A stretch of DNA of 64,000 nt from Locusta migratoria. Taxonomy: Eukaryota; Arthropoda; Insecta; Orthoptera; Acrididae. Both the position numbers and the translations under genes were made by a program. Every line of letters starts with the position of its first letter. The stretch's first letter is position 1. Under the pieces are notes generated by a model that worked only from the letters and a program-made list of their open reading frames with translations, was not told where the DNA came from and searched no databases. Positions 11,674-22,761 of this stretch are shown piece by piece. The stretch is from contig CM048746.1 of NCBI GenBank assembly GCA_026315105.1, positions 640,949,398 through 641,013,397 on the forward strand, in the 5' to 3' direction.

Positions 11674-12017
11674 GCCGGCCGCAGTGGACGAGCGGTCTGC
11701 GGCACGCCAGTCACGGTCTGCACTGTCACTACGGTCGGGGGTTCGAATCCCCCCTCGGGCATCGATATTTGTACCGTCCTTAGTTGTAGCTAGTTCGTAA
11801 GTAGTTTGTAAGTTTAGGGACTGATGACCCCGTAGTTAAGTCCCATAGACTCTACAAACATTTGAACATTGAACAATTTGGTTCGAATTCCCCCTTAGGC
11901 ATGGATATTTGTGCCGTCCTTAGTATTAGCTAGTTCATAAATAGGTTGTAAGTTTAGGGACTGATGACCCCGTACGTAAGTCCCATAAGCTCTACAAACA
12001 TATGAACATTTCGATTT
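11674..12017 (+). mobile_element. SINE family A, tandem pair
   Basis: A full-length copy (11674-11868; head GCCGGCCGCAGTGGACGAG, box B GGGGTTCGAATCC, body GTAAGTTTAGGGACTGATGA) is followed at once by a second copy (11877-12010) that starts inside box B (TTGGTTCGAATTC). The bases GAGTTTCTTG before the pair and GATTTCTTG after it look like one imperfect target duplication around both units. That would fit insertion as a dimer. Confidence 0.8.
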
Positions 12018-12049
12018 GATTTCTTGTTTTGTTTGCTTAGTTTTGTAAG

Positions 12050-13110
12050 CAGCCAGAATCTTATAAAGAAGAGTTATTTCCTTTTATTTTAAGGGACAGT
12101 TGTAAGTTTAAACTGAACATATAAAACTAATTTTCATAGGATTCGTAATAATAATTTTTATTTTTCCGTGAGAAGAACTATTCAGTGTCTAGATTCAATA
12201 ATAATAATAATAATAATAAAACATGTATGTGCAGAACTGTATTTAAAACATCTAAACATCTGCAAAAGGTTTAGAGTACAAGATTGCCGATGAAGGCGTA
12301 ATTTGCGAGAGAAGTTCAGTTCAGCCTAGAAGAGCAGGTAAGGAGGTCCAAAGAAAAAGAAACAAGAACTGGCAAATATTTATGAAGGAGGTGAAGGAAT
12401 AAGAATTAGGAAGGAAAGGAATGATAGTGCTGAATTAGGGCATTGAAATTAAACAATGGCGATAAGTGAAAATATGAAGCGGGACGGGAATCGAACCCGT
12501 GTCTCCCGCTTCGGGCCAGCGGTGAACTTAACCACGTGGCTACAGGTGCTCACCCTGCGTCTGTTTCAACCTTTCACAAGTTGCACGCTATGGCTGTAGC
12601 GCCCATATCGTGCGAGTTCAAACGTATGACCGCATATGCGGTAAAGTGATTGAAGAAACGCCGTCTTCGCGAGTCGTAATTAATTATATTGGTATGGTGT
12701 CTGTTACTTCGGATATGTCCGAAATAACAGACACGACACCAATATAATAAGAAACGAGAACACCCAATAGGGTTCGAATCGTTGCGGAAGCAGTATTAGC
12801 AGAAAACGTTCATTTGTGTATAATGGTTTAGTATGTAACAGTATAAGAGTGCAACTCATAGGACCCACTGTTTGGCTACCATTGGCAAAAAAACAAACGA
12901 GTCAAACAGTTTGAGAAACACCGAGGTTCAATAGAATAGAAAAAAAAATTCACCTACGAAATAAATAATTTTTAGTATATTTCTTTTAAATTGGATGTAG
13001 TATGTTTTAACGTTCTAATCTATGATTTCATTTTAATATTGTGTATCTTTTTCAATGAGGGAGAACAGTATTACTTTTATACATTAATTTAGGGAATAAA
13101 TAACATATTA
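12050..13110 (+). repeat. Composite repeat, module X3
   Basis: Direct copy of X2. It contains a short ATA run (12199-12219), a minus-strand tRNA-like segment (12478-12560, GGGTTCGATTCCCG) and the palindrome at 12690-12746. The end shares TTTTAACGTTCTAATCTATG with X2. No coding frame is conserved. Confidence 0.75.
12690..12746. repeat. Palindrome in X3
   Basis: Inverted symmetry around TTCGGATATGTCCGAA with outer arms ATTGGTATGGTGTCTGTTA and TAACAGACACGACACCAAT. The counterpart in X2 lies at 9728-9782. The arms differ between copies in ways that partly preserve pairing. Confidence 0.75.
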
Positions 13111-13209
13111 TGAACAATTATAGTACAGAAGACGAAGCAAGTATAAAAACGCGTTGTGGAAGGAGCAGGTTCGTCTGGAAGGGCGATGAAGGCCAAATAA
13201 AAAATAAAA

Positions 13210-16200
13210 CACCATGAAAGCCTTTATCATAACTATTGTTGATGGTAAGCAGCCATAAACGATATGTCTTTTTTCAGATCAGAGGTTTCCAGAGCATTTT
13301 TTCTCGAAGTAGGTTGCAAAGCTCTTTGTGCGATATATAGTAGTAATATTCCGGGTATATGAATAGTGTACAAGGTAAGTGCCAATAACTTGGGTCGTGG
13401 TGTAATGGATTTTATACGACATTACTTTCAAATTCGTGTTGAAGCTGTGTATAAAACTCACTTCTGAACCAGCTGACAAATACAGAGACTATAACAGAGG
13501 TTCGAAACTTTTGTATTTTTTGTTTATACATTAGCGTAGTTTGTTTTACCATTAGGTTTCCCGCAGGTTAGGTCTTTGCTTGCAACTAAGACTATCGAAA
13601 TGGTATTAAAAACATTTAAAAAATCCTCAAAACCAACAAACACTCTAGGTGTTCAAATCAATACGTAACTGCCATGTCATGAAGAAAAAAAAAGTTTAAA
13701 TTTTTGTTAAGCTTATGGGATTTAACTGCGGGGTCATCAGTCCCTAAACTTACAAACTACTTATGAACAACCTTATACTGCAGACGGTACAAACATCCAT
13801 GCTCAAGGGGGGACTCGAACCCCCGAGGGGGAACGGCCTCGCACATCGCAGCGTAGCGCCTCAATGCGCTCGGTCGTTCTTCCGCGGCCACGTCATTATT
13901 AAGATATAATTTGATAGTTGCTTCGAGTTTAATGTGTTACATATTCGACAGAATACAATTTTAATAGATCATACACACCTTTTTTTTACAGCGTAAAGAC
14001 ATGTTAATGTTCAAATATAAAGAAGTTACTACAGACTTATTGTTTAATAATGTAAGAATTGCTGCTAAATATGGCAACTAATACGCGGGCTATCTGAAAC
14101 CATCCAATAATAAAATTTTTAATTCAGTGCACAATAATATAACCTAGGACGAGAATCCATTAGGAGATCGGTATCAGGATAACCAGGCCTCATAAGGCAA
14201 ACAGTCCATTTAAGAAAAGACAGGTTCAGACACATCAGCGGGCAGTCGAGAAGAGGCGTGGCATGCCTCTACTCTGCTCAATCGCAGCGAATGTCTCGTC
14301 TTCCAGTCAGTGCTTGTGGCCGGCCAGAGGTTTGAACGGAAGTAAACGGGGCACTTCGCAGCACGTCTAGCGCGTGTAAACAAACTTACTTATACGACAA
14401 TCTACTACAGCTAAATCTTACCAACTGTTATTCAGCTGGTCTCAGACGATTCATAAATGATTCTTGCGTTAGGTATGTTGTTAATTTGAAACTGTTCATT
14501 AAAGAAATCAGGGTGACAAAAATAAGACCACCTTTTTTTTTTTTTTTCTTTTCCTTGGTAAATTGACCTGCTTCATTTATTAAAAAAACCGTACCGCTTT
14601 TAATAAAGTCATAGGAAATAAAACAGCGATTGATAGTAGAATGAACACCCCAGAATACCAAGACGTTGCATGTGGGTAAAAATATACGCCTCCCTCACTT
14701 TTTGTTACAAATTTTTCGCAACATTATTCTCAAGATACCGCATGTGCCTTTTAACTATAGAACACTCACGAGTCAAAATGCCGTCAGATACACGTTCGTA
14801 TTAATGATTTAGATTCGTTGCTGTTTCGTAGATCAGTCATTCGTAGCTACAGCGTAAAGTTTCTATATAAATATTAACAGAAACTACTTCATAAACTTTA
14901 TCCCCACATATTTTTCGACTGTCGCTGTAACAGTACACTGAATTTCACAAAAATATCGCGTCTCAGTCAGTGGATCATGGATGAGGATGTTTCTACTCCT
15001 GGAATTTTAACCCACAAGGATTGTGGAGGGTGGGGGCAGACATTTCCTCGGCGATTCTGTCTTTCAGTTTATACTGTAGAATGTTTTTGACTGACAGTAG
15101 ATTGCGGGATGCTTTTCACCGATTTTGTTCAAACCCTGCGAGAAGGAAGTTGACAAACCTTTGAAATTCCAAAAATATCCCGTCCGAGTTGGCCAAAGGG
15201 AAAGTGAATACGGTGGCGAAAATTTCTCACAGACAAATAGGTGTTATATAAGCTGCTTACTGACTTATGGCCTCCGAGCAGCGGAGTAGCGTAGTGGACA
15301 AGCGCTTGGATTACTAATTTTGAGGCCAAGGTTCGATTCCCCGGTACTCCTTACATTTTTGTTCATTTCATTTTACCCCTCGCAATGTAAACCTTTTATT
15401 TATGAAATTTAAATTTACTTAAACGTTTCAGTGTGCCACGAACGTTGATGTCAAGAGGTGTCTCAATTAAAACACATTCAATCCTACAGCATCAGTTCAG
15501 TGCTACAATTCCCATCTATACACTTGGTATGCACAAAAATCAACAGTGAAAAGTTATTTACTTAAAAACTTGAATAAAGTATGCATTGCACCGAAGCATA
15601 TTTCGGATAAAATTTCTCGCTTAAAATACTTTGGTAAAGTCTGCATAGTGTGGAGTTTTTCTTTGACGATGAACACCCTAAGGAATGTAATATAACTTCG
15701 GCATATAAATACGTGCTACAATTTTTCAAATATTATTTTTATTAAATACATCATCGAATTATGAAAATTAAATGATGAAATAAGATATATTAATTAATTA
15801 AATTAGTTATAATGAAACCTAATATATATACTATGCATTGAAATTTTTATAATTGATAATTAAAACTACAAGGGTTAATATAAGAAAAGTATTTTGGAAG
15901 AGACGGGATTCAAACCCGTGCTGTTTCATTCAAAAGCTAATCGTTTAGCCACTTCGCAACACCGAAAACACCGTCATCAGCAATGGTGAGCCTCAATATT
16001 AGCTGATATTGCACCTATCTGTAGTTGGAACATTTGGCGTGCGCTTTCTCTTTTCCTATAGCCTACAAAGGGGAGATATTGTAGGAATTTAAAAGGTTCA
16101 TATTCGTGTTTCTTCTCACACAGATTGGGCCAAGTAGGTGAGACCCATCCCGCGATCCCTGGTGTTGAGACTTTCAACACGCAAACGCATAAGGGGATAT

Positions 16201-16905
16201 TATTAGCCTTTGTCAAGACAATCGCATTCGGAGATTGTCGTTGTAGCTATTACGCTCTTGGTATGTGCTTGTCAAGTTTTGAACCCACGTAAAGCCAACG
16301 TTTTCCAGTATGCACTTATCTCAGCTAATAAATTGTGACTACTATAATGTTTGACATTTATAAACCCATACGACATGTGCCCTGAAACCAACGTTTATTA
16401 TCTGTCTGTGGAAAAACTTACGCTATGACTCACACGATCTGTTGTATTTTTCTGGTGGCAGTGTCAATCTGCTCAGAACATCTGACGCAAATAGACTGTC
16501 TATTTCGTTCATTCATCCAAAACTTCTCTTTGTTATCATGTGAACTGGCTGAATGAAGAGTTAAAACTTTTTGATACTATATTCGCTACCACAGTTGTTA
16601 CTAAGCAGAAAAGTTACGTATGTAAAAATACGGATTGAAACTCGTGAAAATGAGTGAATAATTAAAAATAAAAGTGCTGCGGATGTCAGCTCGATCCTAG
16701 GACTTCGTGTTACGCATCTACGCATTTATGCCGGCGCCACCCAGACATACTATACCATAGCCGTTTATCGAACCTCTGCAGGAACATACGCCTACTACCT
16801 ATTCATATGTGGCAGGAAACTACGCACGCTTTTGACGAAAACCGTGGTTTTGTATTCTGCACAGTAACTGAAACCCACCGGTGTGTAATGCTGTCCTACT
16901 ACAGA
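13210..16905 (+). repeat. Composite repeat, modules Y3-Z3
   Basis: The longest copy of the unit. Y3 covers about 13210-15430 and Z3 about 15430-16905, colinear with 1-3057. It is interrupted by a minus-strand SINE at 13681-13888, whose empty site is visible in Y1 near 232 (TGCCATGTCATCATTC). Poly-T at 14527-14548 is copy-specific. Open frames (15129-15329, 15977-16216) are not intact in copy 1. A continuation at 16905-17060 matches 6481-6680. Confidence 0.8.
13681..13888 (-). mobile_element. SINE family A inside Y3
   Basis: Minus-strand copy with A-rich tail (GAAGAAAAAAAAAG at its left edge), box B GGGGGTTCGAGTCCCC and a GCCGCGG head. Left flank CCATGTCAT and right flank CCACGTCAT look like a short, slightly diverged target duplication. 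Comparison with Y1 shows the empty site directly. Confidence 0.85.
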
Positions 16906-17059
16906 ATAATCGGCTGCGGCTTCTAAAACCAAGGGATTAGCTTTAGAATCTTTCACTCCTCTAATTGCTACGATGGAGAATCACCAAAAGTCGACTCTTA
17001 GGTTCGAGATTTTACAAATTATTCTATCTACTTGTTTTTGCTGTTTGCATTATCAAATT

Positions 17060-18615
17060 ATTGCCTGCTTCTTTGAATAGATGACCGACTTCATTCTAAG
17101 GTGATTGTTCAGACGTCTACTTCCTGCATGATGTATTCATAGGTGCGCGTGGTTTGGCGGTTTGATATTTTTGATTAGTATGCGAAACACATCGTCTTCG
17201 ATACTCGCCAGTGACAAACTCACACCAAAAGATCTATTTAACCTCTGGGGAATCCAGATACAGATTGTTACTCAAGTATGTGCGTTTATTATTGTTACGT
17301 GAGAAACATAATTAGCCATATTTCAAAATAGAAGAAAAATGTGAAAATGTCAGTAATCGAACTGTCGCTCGTTGATCAGTAGTTGGCGAGATAAGTAAGC
17401 TTATTTTTATCATTTGTTTGCTTCTCTGCACATTCATTTGACATAATCGTATCTGGTATTATAATAGCCCAATATGTTGTCGAATGCTTAATATTAGGTA
17501 TTTCAATAAGACATGGACTATGGAAAAGTACCAAACATCTGAGGAGAACTGTAATTTGTGGTGGCACAGCTGGCTTATGTTTGTTAAATTTGTGCCAGTA
17601 TCTTAGTTGCAACATCAACCGAAAGAGAACCAGTGGAAATGATACGATACCTTCACTCTCGGAAATACCATCAATGATCTGCCTCGCCAAACGGTTGTCG
17701 TCTTTATAGCGCAAACGAGGTGGTGGGAAGAGATCGTCAGCGATACTCGGAACCTGATGCACCATGATGTAACCTTTAGCTTCAGAACAAAGTGTTTAGA
17801 ACAGGATCTGTTTTGTCTGCTCTCTTAACGAATAAGTGTTTAGCGTGATTCCAGCCAGTTTGGCGCTGTAGCTCCCACTAGACATTTGTCGACTTGCACT
17901 TGGGTGATAGTTACCTTAAGTAGTGGTTAATGTCGATAATTTGCTTCCAGTCATGAAATTGAATTAATTCTATGATATGCATGCCATTTTTCCATTTGAA
18001 TGTGTCAGTAACGTCCGAAAATAATCACGGACTGAAGCATCTCAATTCTAATTGCTGTCTTTGTTCATTGAAACTATAAGAAAATAAATGTGGAAAGGAA
18101 TTTTTCGGTCGCGAATAGCTTAAAACGCCATGGCTAAAACGGAAATCAGTTTCTAAAATCAGTTTTCGAAGTCGCCTTCACGTCGCATAGAAAGAACGCG
18201 TGTTGTTAGAACTGGCTGCGATACTGGAAGATAACTTTTTTAACTCAGATTTCGTGTCAGATGGGCAATCGACAGTATGTACGATCGTGTTGCCCAGCTG
18301 TACATACTTCCCGCCAAGCAGCAGAACTCTACGGTTGTGTATAGCGATTAGGCGAGGGGTCTCGCGAATTCTGTCACCGGCTGTACATAGCTGGTGTCAA
18401 AAATTACAGTGCATGATGGAAACAACCATTGTTCCAGTTGAAAAATTTTATGTTTACATAAAAAATACACTTTCTTGGTGTTTTTACAATCTGTTTATTG
18501 GATAACAATACGAGTCCTTGACTACCAATCCATTCTGTGAAAACCACACATCAATCGCACTTTCCGTTTCTGCAATATTTGCGTGCAAATGCTAGGTGAC
18601 TCAACCTCTATATAT
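17060..18615. other. Low-copy-looking DNA, possible single exon
   Basis: Apart from the candidate exon at 17651-17765 I see no recognisable element. The sequence is AT-rich with no obvious repeats of other parts of the window. The 101-codon plus-strand frame at 18200-18505 has no features that support it as coding. Confidence 0.35.
17651..17765 (-). CDS. Possible exon of unidentified host gene
   Basis: On the minus strand an open frame contains VPSIADDLFPPPRLRYKDDN followed by RLARQIIDGISESE, a balanced composition unlike the low-complexity frames around it. Directly after the last GAAG comes GTATCG, an acceptable 5' splice donor (17650-17645). Upstream, the frame may start at the ATG at 17765 or at an acceptor ending CAG (17753-17755). 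I do not recognise the family. The frame beyond the donor also stays open for about 90 codons but looks less protein-like. It could be a terminal or internal exon, a pseudogene fragment, or chance. Confidence 0.28.
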
Positions 18616-18619
18616 GTTT

Positions 18620-18806
18620 GCCGGCCGCGGTGGCCGAGCGGTCTGCGGCGCGCCAATCACAGTCTGCACGGCCGCTACGGGCGGGGGTTTGAATCCCTCT
18701 CGGGCATGGATGTTTATGTCGTGTTTCGTATAAGGTAGTTCATAAGTAGTTTGTAAGTTTAGGGACTGTTGACTCCGCAGTGAAGTCCCTTAAGCTCAAC
18801 AAATAT
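18620..18806 (+). mobile_element. SINE family A
   Basis: Head GCCGGCCGCGGTGGCCGAGC, box B GGGGGTTTGAATCCC, then CATGGATGTTTATGTC and AGTTTGTAAGTTTAGGGAC. The tail ends AACAAATATT and runs into a short ATT repeat. Several substitutions (GTTGACTCCGCAGTGAAG) mark it as an older copy. Confidence 0.85.
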
Positions 18807-18822
18807 TATATTATTATTATAA

Positions 18823-19012
18823 GTGTTTGTAAATGTATGGGACATAACTGCATCGGTTATTAGTCCCTAAACTTACAAACTGCTTAAACTAAGTTAAACT
18901 AACTTAAGGACAATCCAGATACCCATACCCCTGGGAGGACGCGAACCTCCGACGGCGAGCAACCACGCGTTCTACCGCGAGCCTTATAAACCTCTCGGCT
19001 ACTCCACCGCGG
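18823..19012 (-). mobile_element. SINE related to families A/B
   Basis: Minus-strand copy with GCCGCGGTGGAGTAGCCGAG at its head, CGGAGGTTCGCGTCCTCCC as box B, GGGTATGGGTATCTGGATTG, and the shared TTAGGGACTAATAACC body. It sits 16 bases from the previous SINE in opposite orientation, making an inverted SINE pair. Confidence 0.75.
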
Positions 19013-20224
19013 CTACTAGCATATGCAACATTATGTATACAACAGCTACAAATGAATTTCTGGTGAAATTTTGATCAGTTTGAGAGATAATGGGAAAAAT
19101 GACGTATGTACCTGAGAACAACACAATGCATTATCTACACTAAAAACTGCTGCACCTCATACCGCAAGCCCATCCCTTAGTATGAGAGTTCCAGTGCCGT
19201 ATACAATCCAGAAGAAGGTGAATTACTGGTGAGACAGCCAAGATTAGGCGAATGGGAAGCGTACAAGGGGTAGCCAAGAACTGAACGGAGGCCCACAGCA
19301 AGTTAAGCCGCGATTATAGTGATACAGTACTACTGGAGATGTCGTGACTTGAATTAACAGATCAAAGGGTTTGGCGAAGATCTGGGTTAACACGGTCGTT
19401 AGCAATCCTCTTTCCACCTTTACCATATGCTAGTCTGGAAAATTTAACGTAGCTGATTTGCACACAAATAGAAGGTAAATCCGCTATATCGGTAACAGCT
19501 TTTAGAATTTAGTGCGATCAAAATCGCATTCCTGCTCTGCGCCTGACGTAGTGCTGTAATAAAAGAAAAGAATGAAAAGCAGCTGTTGGAGATAAAGGAG
19601 TGAAAGATTGCGATCTTGTAGCTACCTCGATTATCGCGTAGCGACTTTCGAATACGGTATCAACAAAGGGCGCCATTTGGCTTACTATATATCGTTCTGA
19701 GAACCTATATCCACTCTTACGTAAGACGATAGGAAATGAACCGTAATGTATTACTCACTAAATCTTCCAATTTTACACGTTGCACTTCAACATAGCAGTG
19801 TGCTCCGTACGTTCAAGAATTTATACTTAGTTTTTCACGAATTTCGAGTGACGTTGCATTGCTTTTATGGAAGAAAGATTTCAGAAACTTCTGATTATCA
19901 CCTCGTATAATTTTTGTCTCGGGATCGGTAACCTTTTTTAGAAACGACTCCCATATCAACGTGAATTTTGCAATCTAATTAACAAAAACGTTATCATAAA
20001 ATGCCTCTGTCACTCATATTTCCCCTTGTGGAGATACGTAAGGTACAAATAAATAAACTATCAAAGTATTTAAAATGTATGCTCCTGGAACTGAATCAGT
20101 GAATTATTCCTGTTTATGTCAACACAAGCGTGAGCTTATCTCCGTAGATGCTTCTTCATAACTTGAAGAGACTCAGTTTATATTAACTACTTAAATTCTG
20201 AAGGAAAACGTTGCTTGTCCTCAA
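19013..20224. other. Unassigned 1.2 kb
   Basis: No coding frame, RNA gene or repeat match to the rest of the window was recognised. The 60-codon frame at 19244-19426 has no supporting features. Confidence 0.3.
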
Positions 20225-20300
20225 AGGATAAGGAGGGAAGGAAGCTTAGGGCTTAACGTCCCGTCGACAGCTTGGTCATTAGAGACGGAGCTAACGTTCG
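20225..20300 (-). mobile_element. Relic of conserved insect tRNA-SINE (family D tail)
   Basis: The plus strand reads GGCTTAACGTCCCGTCGACA, the complement of the GACGGGACGTTAAACCC tail that ends the fuller family D copy at 49987-50240. ATTAGAGACGGAGC continues the match. Only the 3' end is kept. Confidence 0.6.
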
Positions 20301-20770
20301 GAGTTTGTCACGTATGAAATCGCACAATTGTGGCGATATTCCATAAACACAAAATTTTATTAGAAGCCGCTTGTGAAGCACTGTCTCAAAAGTCTTCCGC
20401 GTGTGTAGAAATGTGGAATCGACTTAAGATCTATTTTCGTTTGCACTCATCACTTGATGTGTGTATAGAGCCAGCTATAATTCACAAGAACGATGGTTTC
20501 TGAATTCGTGTTCACTATGGGTCTATATGTCGTTTTATTCTAGGTAATATATAATGTTTGAGAAGAGTATATGTTCTAAATTCCTTTTGCAAACTGACTT
20601 CAATGATATACGACTGTAATATTGCGTATTGCTCCTATTGCCTGTCTTCAATTTTGGAGTAACGTGCAACGTTCCAGTCTTTGGATACAAATCGTTCCCT
20701 GGGCGACCGATTGTATGGAGCTATTGCAGCAGTATACTCTGAAACGAACCCAATCGGTAAACAATTTGAT
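20295..20770 (-). pseudogene. Antisense LINE reverse-transcriptase relic 1
   Basis: Minus-strand frames give pieces such as KDWNVARYSK, an Asn-Tyr-like stretch with SLQKEFRTYTLL, and KTFETVLHKRLLIKFCVYGI, which resemble the PKDWKVA, NYRPISLTS and AFDxVPHxRLLxKL words of non-LTR reverse transcriptases. Stops and shifts interrupt throughout. I judge it an old LINE, possibly CR1 or Jockey group, from memory of those motifs. Confidence 0.55.
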
Positions 20771-21049
20771 GCCGTAACTTTGCTACACTTTGATTCCAGT
20801 TCTTTTACAGTGTTGTCATCCTGTGAGTAAATAAACCCTCTGCACTATAAACTTTCCAATTGTTGTTGCTCTGTCCCTGCTAGTTGGCACTCAATCTGTT
20901 AATATATCATTTTTACAGACATTAGTTATATAGTTGCTTATTTCATACCATCACTGTAGCTGTGAAACATTAGATTGCAACCTATCAATCGAATCTGCCA
21001 TCACAACTAACTAGCCCGCTTTTGCGAGACTGATTATTTTGCTATTTTT

Positions 21050-21310
21050 TTCTCCCCTGCGTGGTCCATAAACAGTATGAACAACAGTGGTGACAGGTTA
21101 CTGACTTGTCTTACCACCGAATATACCGTTAACGAAGAACTCAATTACCCGTCAAATCTAACTTCTGCCTGACAGTCTACGTAATGGCTTTTAATTGCCT
21201 GTAGAAGTTTGCCAAATATAACATTATTTTGCAGAACTGGCAATAGCTTCCTCCGAGGAACACGGTCGTCAGATTTTTCTATATCAATGGCAAGCTATAT
21301 CAGTAGCTAT
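21050..21310 (-). pseudogene. Antisense LINE reverse-transcriptase relic 2
   Basis: The minus strand encodes IDIEKSDDRVPRRKLLPVLQ, then GKLLQAIKSHYVDCQAEVRF, then VRQVSNLSPLLFILFMDH with a stop between. These are motif A (the DLEKAFDRVPR type), the palm region and the RQGC-LSPLLFxLFMD motif of a reverse transcriptase. The catalytic YADD part is not seen downstream. The word set differs from relic 1, so a different LINE lineage is likely. Confidence 0.6.
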
Positions 21311-21765
21311 TAAATACGTCACAGAAAGTATCTACATGCGGCAAATGTGAAACAATGCATAGCGCACAAATTTCTTTTCATATTTTTGTTAAGTTGGTCT
21401 GCAGTCTTAACTGTTAATACAATGACACAAAATTTCCGGCCTTTAACGTGGTCTCAATATTGAATAAAACACCGATAATAAAGTACTTTAGAAAGCTAAC
21501 TTTTGAATTCCAAAGATAATAAAAAAAAGAAAAAAAACTAAAATACGTCGTCGCCCATCTGGTAAAATGAGTATGAGGTGCACTTATTGCTGTGAAGAAA
21601 TGGAGACAGAGATCCACAGAAGCGTAAATTTGAGGTGTGAAATGAAACAGAGCTTTTTGAGGCAGGTGTGGACGAAGGTTCTGCGTCAGAACAAGCGAAA
21701 GAAAATTCCCATCTGTTTGATATCGGCCTCCCCTTGCCACCCTTTCTGCTATCCATTTCTTTTTA
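21311..21765. other. Unassigned DNA with overlapping short frames
   Basis: Frames on both strands between 21414 and 21788 overlap one another and none has a domain signature. The plus-strand frame at 21567 begins MSMRCTYCCEEMETEIHRSV, with a CxxC pair, but ends in low-complexity F/P-rich sequence. I do not call it a gene. Confidence 0.3.
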
Positions 21766-21769
21766 CCTT

Positions 21770-22015
21770 TTTTTCGCTTTTTTGGTAAAATTGACGTTGT
21801 CCCTTTAATGGCCAGCCCATATCTCTTTCTCTCTCACTCTGTCTCTCTCGCTCTCTCAACCCCTCCTTCATTTGGTCCATTCTCTTTTTTCGCCCCTAAT
21901 TTCCTGGTGTTTTTCTGGCGCGGCAGGGAACAGCTGGTGGGAGGGAAACTTTCCTCTCCCTTTCCTTTAATCTCTCACTCGCTCTCCTGTGTATAGCGCT
22001 CCTTATCTCTCACGC

Positions 22016-22017
<2 letters not shown>
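21770..22017. repeat. Pyrimidine-rich tract
   Basis: The plus strand is dominated by TC-rich sequence (TCTCTTTCTCTCTCACTCTG and similar), a polypurine-polypyrimidine tract that could form non-B DNA. It leads directly into a (GT)n run and a CpG-rich block. Confidence 0.6.

Positions 22018-22050
<33 letters not shown>
22018..22050 (+). repeat. (GT)n microsatellite
   Basis: About 16 uninterrupted GT units followed by GAGGGAGGGGGTGGG. Confidence 0.95.
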
Positions 22051-22052
<2 letters not shown>

Positions 22053-22084
22053 GAGGGGGTGGGCATGGGGGTTGGGGGTGGCTG

Positions 22085-22300
22085 GTTGGACAGAACAGGC
22101 CTCCAGTGGCTGCGCGGCCCTTCAGACCGCCACCCGTGACGTCATCGTTAAAGGGAAGCTGCTGGCCGCATCCGAGCCTGAAATGGAGCGTCAGCGCGGG
22201 CTGCGGTTTGAGAGTCGTGACGTCGACAGCTGTCGTGGCGAACACGCACGAGATATTTTCACGGTATCCTGCAGCACGGGAAACTCCAGTCATATATCCA
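22085..22300. promoter_or_regulatory. CpG-rich block with CRE-like sites
   Basis: Within AT-rich surroundings this 200-bp block is GC- and CpG-rich and contains a perfect CRE palindrome TGACGTCA at 22137-22144 and a near match TGACGTCG at 22218-22225. The layout (polypyrimidine tract, GT run, CpG-rich DNA with CREB/ATF sites) would suit a TATA-less promoter, but no downstream gene was identified on either strand. It could equally be part of an uncatalogued repeat. Confidence 0.3.
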
Positions 22301-22577
22301 GTAAACTTTTAAGCAAGAAATTTATTACATTTAAAGCGCGGCGATAAAAATGCTACTTCAATAACTCGATAGAAAACGAGTACAAAAAAACTCTCGAGAT
22401 TTGAAAGAATCCAACTCCCACCTATTAAAAAATTTCAGACGCATGATTTCTCTGCATATCTGCGAGGTGTAAGTAAGGTGATTATACATATACGTTACTC
22501 CGAAGTTCGTTGCTCTGGTGTAGCAACAGTGAATCCTTATGTGAATTGAAAGGCAGTGTCTGTTCCGAATTATAATA

Positions 22578-22731
22578 CTTATCACTTTTATCGCGTTTCG
22601 CGATTTTGGCGCATCATCAAAACACTAACAGGGAAAATATACAAAATGAGACTGACATATTTAGTATATTTTTCCTGTTGCAGTGTTCTGATGATGGGAC
22701 AAAAGCGCGAAACGCGTTAAAAGTAATAAAT
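22578..22731. repeat. Foldback repeat with CGCGTTTCGCG core
   Basis: The left arm (TATCGCGTTTCGCG, GCGCATCATCA, AACACTAACAGG) is mirrored by the right arm (CCTGTTGCAGTGTT, TGATGATGGG, GCGCGAAACGCGTT). Arms are about 65 bp with scattered mismatches and a spacer of about 20 bp. No target duplication was confirmed. Confidence 0.65.
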
Positions 22732-22761
22732 AATATATTTCACAACAGAGACTTTCTTTCA

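Noticed and set aside
11674..11760. Candidate tRNA genes with good box A and B
   Set aside because: These heads are followed by the common SINE body and poly-purine tails and have target duplications; the acceptor stems do not close as in a tRNA.
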